Source: Lachnospiraceae bacterium (GTDB taxonomy: Bacteria; Bacillota; Clostridia; Lachnospirales; Lachnospiraceae). Taken from it: 9,282 bases of DNA. Numbering within the stretch: the stretch's first letter is position 1; each line of letters starts with the position of its first letter. A program made the translations under genes and the position numbers. The stretch lies in assembly GCA_029068665.1 (NCBI GenBank), contig JAIECC010000334.1, positions 1 through 9,282 of the forward strand, read 5' to 3'. A model generated the notes under the pieces. It saw nothing but the letters and a program-made list of their open reading frames with translations. It was not told where the DNA came from and ran no database searches. This document shows positions 6,407 to 9,282 of the stretch, piece by piece.

Positions 6407-7921
6407 TTAACTGATATAGGTTAACGGTATCCGCACGGTAAAGGTAGTTCCTTCTTCCGGTACACTATAGATATTAATTGCACCCTTATGCATCAAAATT
6501 GCATTTCTGGTAATGGCAAGTCCCAGACCGGTGCCTCCGGTTTCCCTGGACCGGGCCTTATCCACCCGATAGAATCGTTCAAAGACCCGTTCCTGACAAT
6601 CCTCCGGAATCCCCACACCGGAATCCGAGACTTTCACATAAAAGAACTTGTGATCTGCATCCAGAACCACATGAACCCAGCCGTCATCCTTATTATACTT
6701 TACTGCATTTTCAATCAGATTCGTAAAAGCCAGGGACATCTTAACCACATCAATTTCTGCCACTATATCCCGCATGCTTTCAAATATAATTTCAATGTTC
6801 CGCTTTGCCGCAATGGGGCGAATACGCTTTAATAACAGCTCCAGCAGTTCATTAATGCTTACTGCTTCCACATTCAAATCCACGGACTGTTTATCCAAAC
6901 GGACCAACGTCAAAAGGTCGTTAATAATTTTATTTTCCCGTTCAATTTCTTCTGCAATATCCGTCATAAACTCCCGGTACATCTCTGCAGGAGTATCCTC
7001 CTGTACCAGCAGGGAGTCTGCCAGCACCTTCATAGAAGTAATCGGTGTCTTTAATTCATGAGACACATTGGAAACAAATTCCTGTCTGGAATTTTCCAAT
7101 AGCTGAAGTTTGCTTAAGATTTGATTAAAGGTGTCCGTCAAATCCGTTATTTCCGTACTGCCCTCCATCTCAATCATTTCATCTAAATGTCCTTCTGACA
7201 CCTGCTTTAATTTCGTGTTCAGCTTCCGAATCGGTCTTGGAATCCAAAAGGCCATCAGCCAGGAAATCAGCAGGGCAATAAAAATAAACAAGGCATACCA
7301 AATCCGTCCCTGTGCCTGCATATACGCATCCGTTTCCAATAAATCACGAATAGAAACCATACAGATAATCACGCCCTTTACCTGTCTGGTTTCAGAGGAA
7401 GAGGAATTTGAGCTTCTTCCGGAGGATGTATTACTATCAATCACTGTGGTAACAACAGAAGAATCCAGAATGGGCACCATAATTTCCACATATTGATTCT
7501 GATTCATAATTTTATATTTATTGGGAATCTTGCCAAGCATAATATCGTGAACATCATTTGACATCATATACTTATTCTGTTCGATGGTATATGTATCCTT
7601 AATAATCCTATACTCTGAATCAACAATGATAATCCTGCCCTCCAGTACATTGGCAAGCTGGTCGATTTCCGTATTCAGATTGTCTGTGGTGCTGGAAATC
7701 TTAAATTCATTCAGCAATACCTGACTGGCTAAAATATTACACTGACTCTGTACCTGTAGAATTTTATTCTGAAGCGATCTATTATGATAAGAGCGTTGAA
7801 ATACCTGACCACAGGATATAATTATAACGATTGTTGCCAGAAAAAATGTAATAAAAATGGAAAACTGAAAGCTTTTTAATTGTCTTACAAATGGTTTATC
7901 CCTGGAAATAATAGCCAACAC
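6407..7921 (-). CDS. HAMP-domain sensor histidine kinase
   Basis: Membrane sensor kinase of 504 residues, partner of the response regulator just upstream. Membrane segment 1 is at about 18-38. An extracytoplasmic sensor region of about 165 residues follows, containing GRIIIVDSEYRII (95-107, a PAS/Cache-like strand pair) and a serine-rich stretch at 163-180. Membrane segment 2 is at about 208-227 and HAMP about 228-280. HisKA has FVSNVSHELKTPITS with phospho-acceptor His288, and HATPase_c has the N box NLIENAVKYN (401-410), DSGVGIP (433-439) and TGGTGLGLAI (461-470). No cytoplasmic PAS domain lies between HAMP and HisKA, unlike WalK of Bacillus. The frame opens with GTG (7921) then TTG, inside the end of the regulator gene (26-nt overlap). 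The upstream GTGGGG is a poor Shine-Dalgarno, so the exact start is uncertain. No in-frame ATG exists before membrane segment 1, and translation is probably coupled to the regulator. Confidence 0.94.
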   Translation of the reverse strand: MLAIISRDKPFVRQLKSFQFSIFITFFLATIVIIISCGQVFQRSYHNRSLQNKILQVQSQCNILASQVLLNEFKISSTTDNLNTEIDQLANVLEGRIIIVDSEYRIIKDTYTIEQNKYMMSNDVHDIMLGKIPNKYKIMNQNQYVEIMVPILDSSVVTTVIDSNTSSGRSSNSSSSETRQVKGVIICMVSIRDLLETDAYMQAQGRIWYALFIFIALLISWLMAFWIPRPIRKLNTKLKQVSEGHLDEMIEMEGSTEITDLTDTFNQILSKLQLLENSRQEFVSNVSHELKTPITSMKVLADSLLVQEDTPAEMYREFMTDIAEEIERENKIINDLLTLVRLDKQSVDLNVEAVSINELLELLLKRIRPIAAKRNIEIIFESMRDIVAEIDVVKMSLAFTNLIENAVKYNKDDGWVHVVLDADHKFFYVKVSDSGVGIPEDCQERVFERFYRVDKARSRETGGTGLGLAITRNAILMHKGAINIYSVPEEGTTFTVRIPLTYIS

Positions 7922-8585
7922 CCCACTTCGTATGAATATACATCGGTTCTCCAGGATTTGACTCTATCTTTTCCCGCAGCCGGCGGATATGAACATCAAC
8001 CGTCCGGACATCACCGGGATAATCACTGCCCCAGATAGTCTTTAACAATACTTCTCTGGAATATACCTTATTAGGATTGAATACCAAAAGCTCCAGCACA
8101 TCAAATTCCTTTGCAGTCAGATTAATCTCTTTACCGGCAATGTTCACCCGTCTGCTGTCGCAATCCAGATTCAGATCACCAACGGAAATCTTACGTTCCT
8201 TCTCTTCCTCCGGTGCCGCTTTCTTGCCATTTCGCCGGGTAATTGCCTTTATACGTGCCTTCACCTCTAAAATATTGAACGGCTTCGTAATATAATCATC
8301 CGCACCATATTCCAGACCTAAGATCTTATCCATATCCTCACCCTTTGCGGTCAGCATAATAATCGGCATATTGGAAAATTCACGAATCTGCTGACATACC
8401 TCCAGACCGGTCAGCTTTGGCAGCATAATATCTAACAATACCATATCATATTCTGTCTGCTTTGCCAGATGTAAGGCTTCTTCCCCGTCATAGGCACAAT
8501 CCACCTGCATATCATCCTGCTCCAGACTGAACTTAATTCCCTTTACGATTAATTTCTCATCATCCACAACCAGCACTCTTTTCAT
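7896..8585 (-). CDS. OmpR/PhoB-family response regulator, WalR/MtrA-like
   Basis: Transcription factor of 229 residues controlled by phosphorylation from the adjacent kinase. The receiver domain (1-118) has the acidic pair Asp8/Asp9, phospho-acceptor Asp52 in LLDIMLPKLTG, Thr79 and Lys101 in KPFN, all required residues present. After a charged linker (KKAAPEEEKERK, about 122-133), the winged-helix DNA-binding domain occupies about 134-229. It contains LTAKEFDVLELLV, the recognition-helix region RTVDVHIRRLREKIE, and the terminal wing WGVGYYFQG. The C-terminal half resembles WalR (YycF) of Bacillus and MtrA of Actinobacteria most closely from memory. The start ATG has AGGTGG 4 nt upstream, and the comEA stop codon TGA lies inside that site (TGAGGTGG), which suggests translational coupling. 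The target genes cannot be read from this window. Confidence 0.95.
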   Translation of the reverse strand: MKRVLVVDDEKLIVKGIKFSLEQDDMQVDCAYDGEEALHLAKQTEYDMVLLDIMLPKLTGLEVCQQIREFSNMPIIMLTAKGEDMDKILGLEYGADDYITKPFNILEVKARIKAITRRNGKKAAPEEEKERKISVGDLNLDCDSRRVNIAGKEINLTAKEFDVLELLVFNPNKVYSREVLLKTIWGSDYPGDVRTVDVHIRRLREKIESNPGEPMYIHTKWGVGYYFQG

Positions 8586-8589
8586 TCTT

Positions 8590-8597
8590 CCACCTCA
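8590..8597 (-). promoter_or_regulatory. Ribosome binding site of the response regulator, overlapping comEA stop
   Basis: On the - strand TGAGGTGG contains both the comEA TGA stop (8597-8595) and the AGGTGG Shine-Dalgarno (8595-8590), 4 nt before the ATG at 8585. Ribosomes ending comEA would be released at the next gene's initiation site. Confidence 0.75.
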
Positions 8598-9209
8598 TTC
8601 AACCGTAATATATTCCTGTATTCTTTGGAACACTCCCTCCTTAATTCCGGAAATGTTCATTAATTCTTCCACTGTAGAAAAGCCTCCATGTTCCTCCCTG
8701 TATGCAAGAATCTGTTCTGCCTTGGATTCCCCAATCCCCGGCAGCGTCATTAACTCTGCTTTGGTCGCCCGGTTCAAATGGACAAGACCATCGGAAGCTG
8801 TCCTTTCTTCTTCTGATACGGGCAGTTCCTCTCCTACTGCGGGTATATAAATCTTCTCTCCATCCTGCAGCCGTTCCGCCTGATTCACAGCACAGGTATC
8901 TGCCGTTTCCAGACAGCCGCCGGCGGCAGCCAGAGCATCGCAAATCCGGCTTCCTGAAGGCATACCGTATACACCCGGATTCTGAACCTGTCCGCAGACA
9001 AACACATACACCTCTTCCTCCACAGGAGTCTCTGATATCCGGTCTTCTCCTGCTGATTCCAATGTAACTGCAGTATTGTCTTCCCCTATCATAGGGGTTT
9101 CCGTATCCAGACGCACGAAAGCATCCGTTTTATTTTCACATCCTGCCAGACCGCATATCAGCATCATCAACAGAATGCAGCTTGTTACATATCTATAAAA
9201 TCTGTGCAA
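8595..9209 (-). CDS. comEA: ComEA-family DNA-binding protein, predicted lipoprotein
   Basis: ComEA is the extracytoplasmic receptor that binds incoming double-stranded DNA and hands it to ComEC. The 204-residue protein has an SLBB domain at about 67-123 (VYVFVCGQVQNPGVY ... GEKIYIP). The helix-hairpin-helix DNA-binding region at about 142-204 starts with the family signature VHLNRATKAELMTLPGIG and has GIGESKAEQIL and a second hairpin at NISGIKEGVFQRI. The N-terminus, MHRFYRYV then a hydrophobic stretch ending LAGC, looks like a lipoprotein signal with Cys24 as lipid anchor. Bacillus ComEA is instead held by a transmembrane helix. The start is TTG, chosen because AAAGAGG (9222-9216) is 6 nt upstream and the nearest upstream ATG is out of frame. 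No comEB follows; the response regulator starts 9 nt later. This is the first gene of the - strand operon visible here. Confidence 0.92.
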   Translation of the reverse strand: MHRFYRYVTSCILLMMLICGLAGCENKTDAFVRLDTETPMIGEDNTAVTLESAGEDRISETPVEEEVYVFVCGQVQNPGVYGMPSGSRICDALAAAGGCLETADTCAVNQAERLQDGEKIYIPAVGEELPVSEEERTASDGLVHLNRATKAELMTLPGIGESKAEQILAYREEHGGFSTVEELMNISGIKEGVFQRIQEYITVE

Positions 9210-9215
9210 TCCTTA

Positions 9216-9222
9216 CCTCTTT
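9216..9222 (-). promoter_or_regulatory. comEA ribosome binding site (decides TTG start)
   Basis: AAAGAGG on the - strand, 6 nt before the TTG at 9209. This supports TTG initiation and includes the charged residues His-Arg-Phe-Tyr-Arg as the n-region of the signal peptide. Confidence 0.7.
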
Positions 9223-9223
9223 C

Positions 9224-9256
9224 CATCACACAAATCTTAAGTCATTACACAAAATC
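9224..9256 (-). repeat. Imperfect direct repeat in the comEA leader (possible operator)
   Basis: On the - strand GATTTTGTGTAATG (9256-9243) is repeated as GATTTGTGTGATG (9236-9224). The copies differ by one inserted T and one A/G change and are spaced 19-20 nt, about two helical turns. Paired direct repeats on one face of the helix are how OmpR-family dimers bind, so this could be an operator for the operon's own regulator. No strong -35/-10 pair was found in 9210-9282; TGTAAT and TAAGAT are only weak -10 candidates. Confidence 0.35.
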
Positions 9257-9282
9257 ATTTTACCATAATTGACTTTTAATAC

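Noticed and set aside
7131..7496. Open frame of 121 codons on the + strand, serine- and isoleucine-rich.
   Set aside because: It is entirely antisense to the histidine kinase and has no ribosome binding site or family resemblance, so it is a shadow frame.
9269..9274. TTGACT on the + strand at the right edge, possible -35 of a divergent promoter.
   Set aside because: The matching -10 would lie beyond the window, so it cannot be supported.

Overview
The window reads as chromosomal DNA from a Clostridia-type Bacillota, most likely a member or relative of Lachnospiraceae. The reasons are strong GGAGG-type ribosome binding sites, frequent TTG/GTG starts, tight operon packing, a comEA/comEC/holA/rpsT neighbourhood like that of Bacillus subtilis, and an OmpR-type response regulator with a WalR-like C-terminus. 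The family-level placement is inference. I see no insertion sequence, phage gene, CRISPR array, tRNA or rRNA, and every major gene looks intact.

Layout: the left end carries rpsT (ribosomal protein S20) on the + strand with a TTG start. A rho-independent hairpin at 379-413 closes it. Everything else is on the - strand and runs from the right edge leftward: a ComEA-like lipoprotein, an OmpR-family response regulator, a sensor histidine kinase, a GerMN-domain lipoprotein, ComEC, HolA (DNA polymerase III delta) and finally a PurF-like amidophosphoribosyltransferase that converges on rpsT. From comEA to holA the gaps are 9, -26, 17, 15 and 42 nt, so these six genes probably form one transcription unit. 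The PurF-like gene follows after 89 nt and may have its own weak promoter.

How the genes may work together: ComEA (DNA receptor) and ComEC (inner-membrane DNA channel) form the core of the DNA-uptake machine, and HolA loads the replicative clamp. Between comEA and comEC, where B. subtilis has comEB, lies a three-gene cassette of response regulator, kinase and GerMN lipoprotein. This order and domain content resemble the actinobacterial MtrA-MtrB-LpqB system, in which the lipoprotein modulates the kinase. The cassette is therefore a candidate envelope-sensing module co-transcribed with DNA-uptake genes.

The other notable gene is the PurF-like protein. It keeps the PRPP-binding loop and the four cysteines expected to hold a [4Fe-4S] cluster. 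It has lost the N-terminal nucleophilic cysteine (Met-Gly-Gly instead of Met-Cys-Gly) and other glutaminase active-site motifs. It should not be able to use glutamine in the usual way and may be ammonia-dependent or have a different role.
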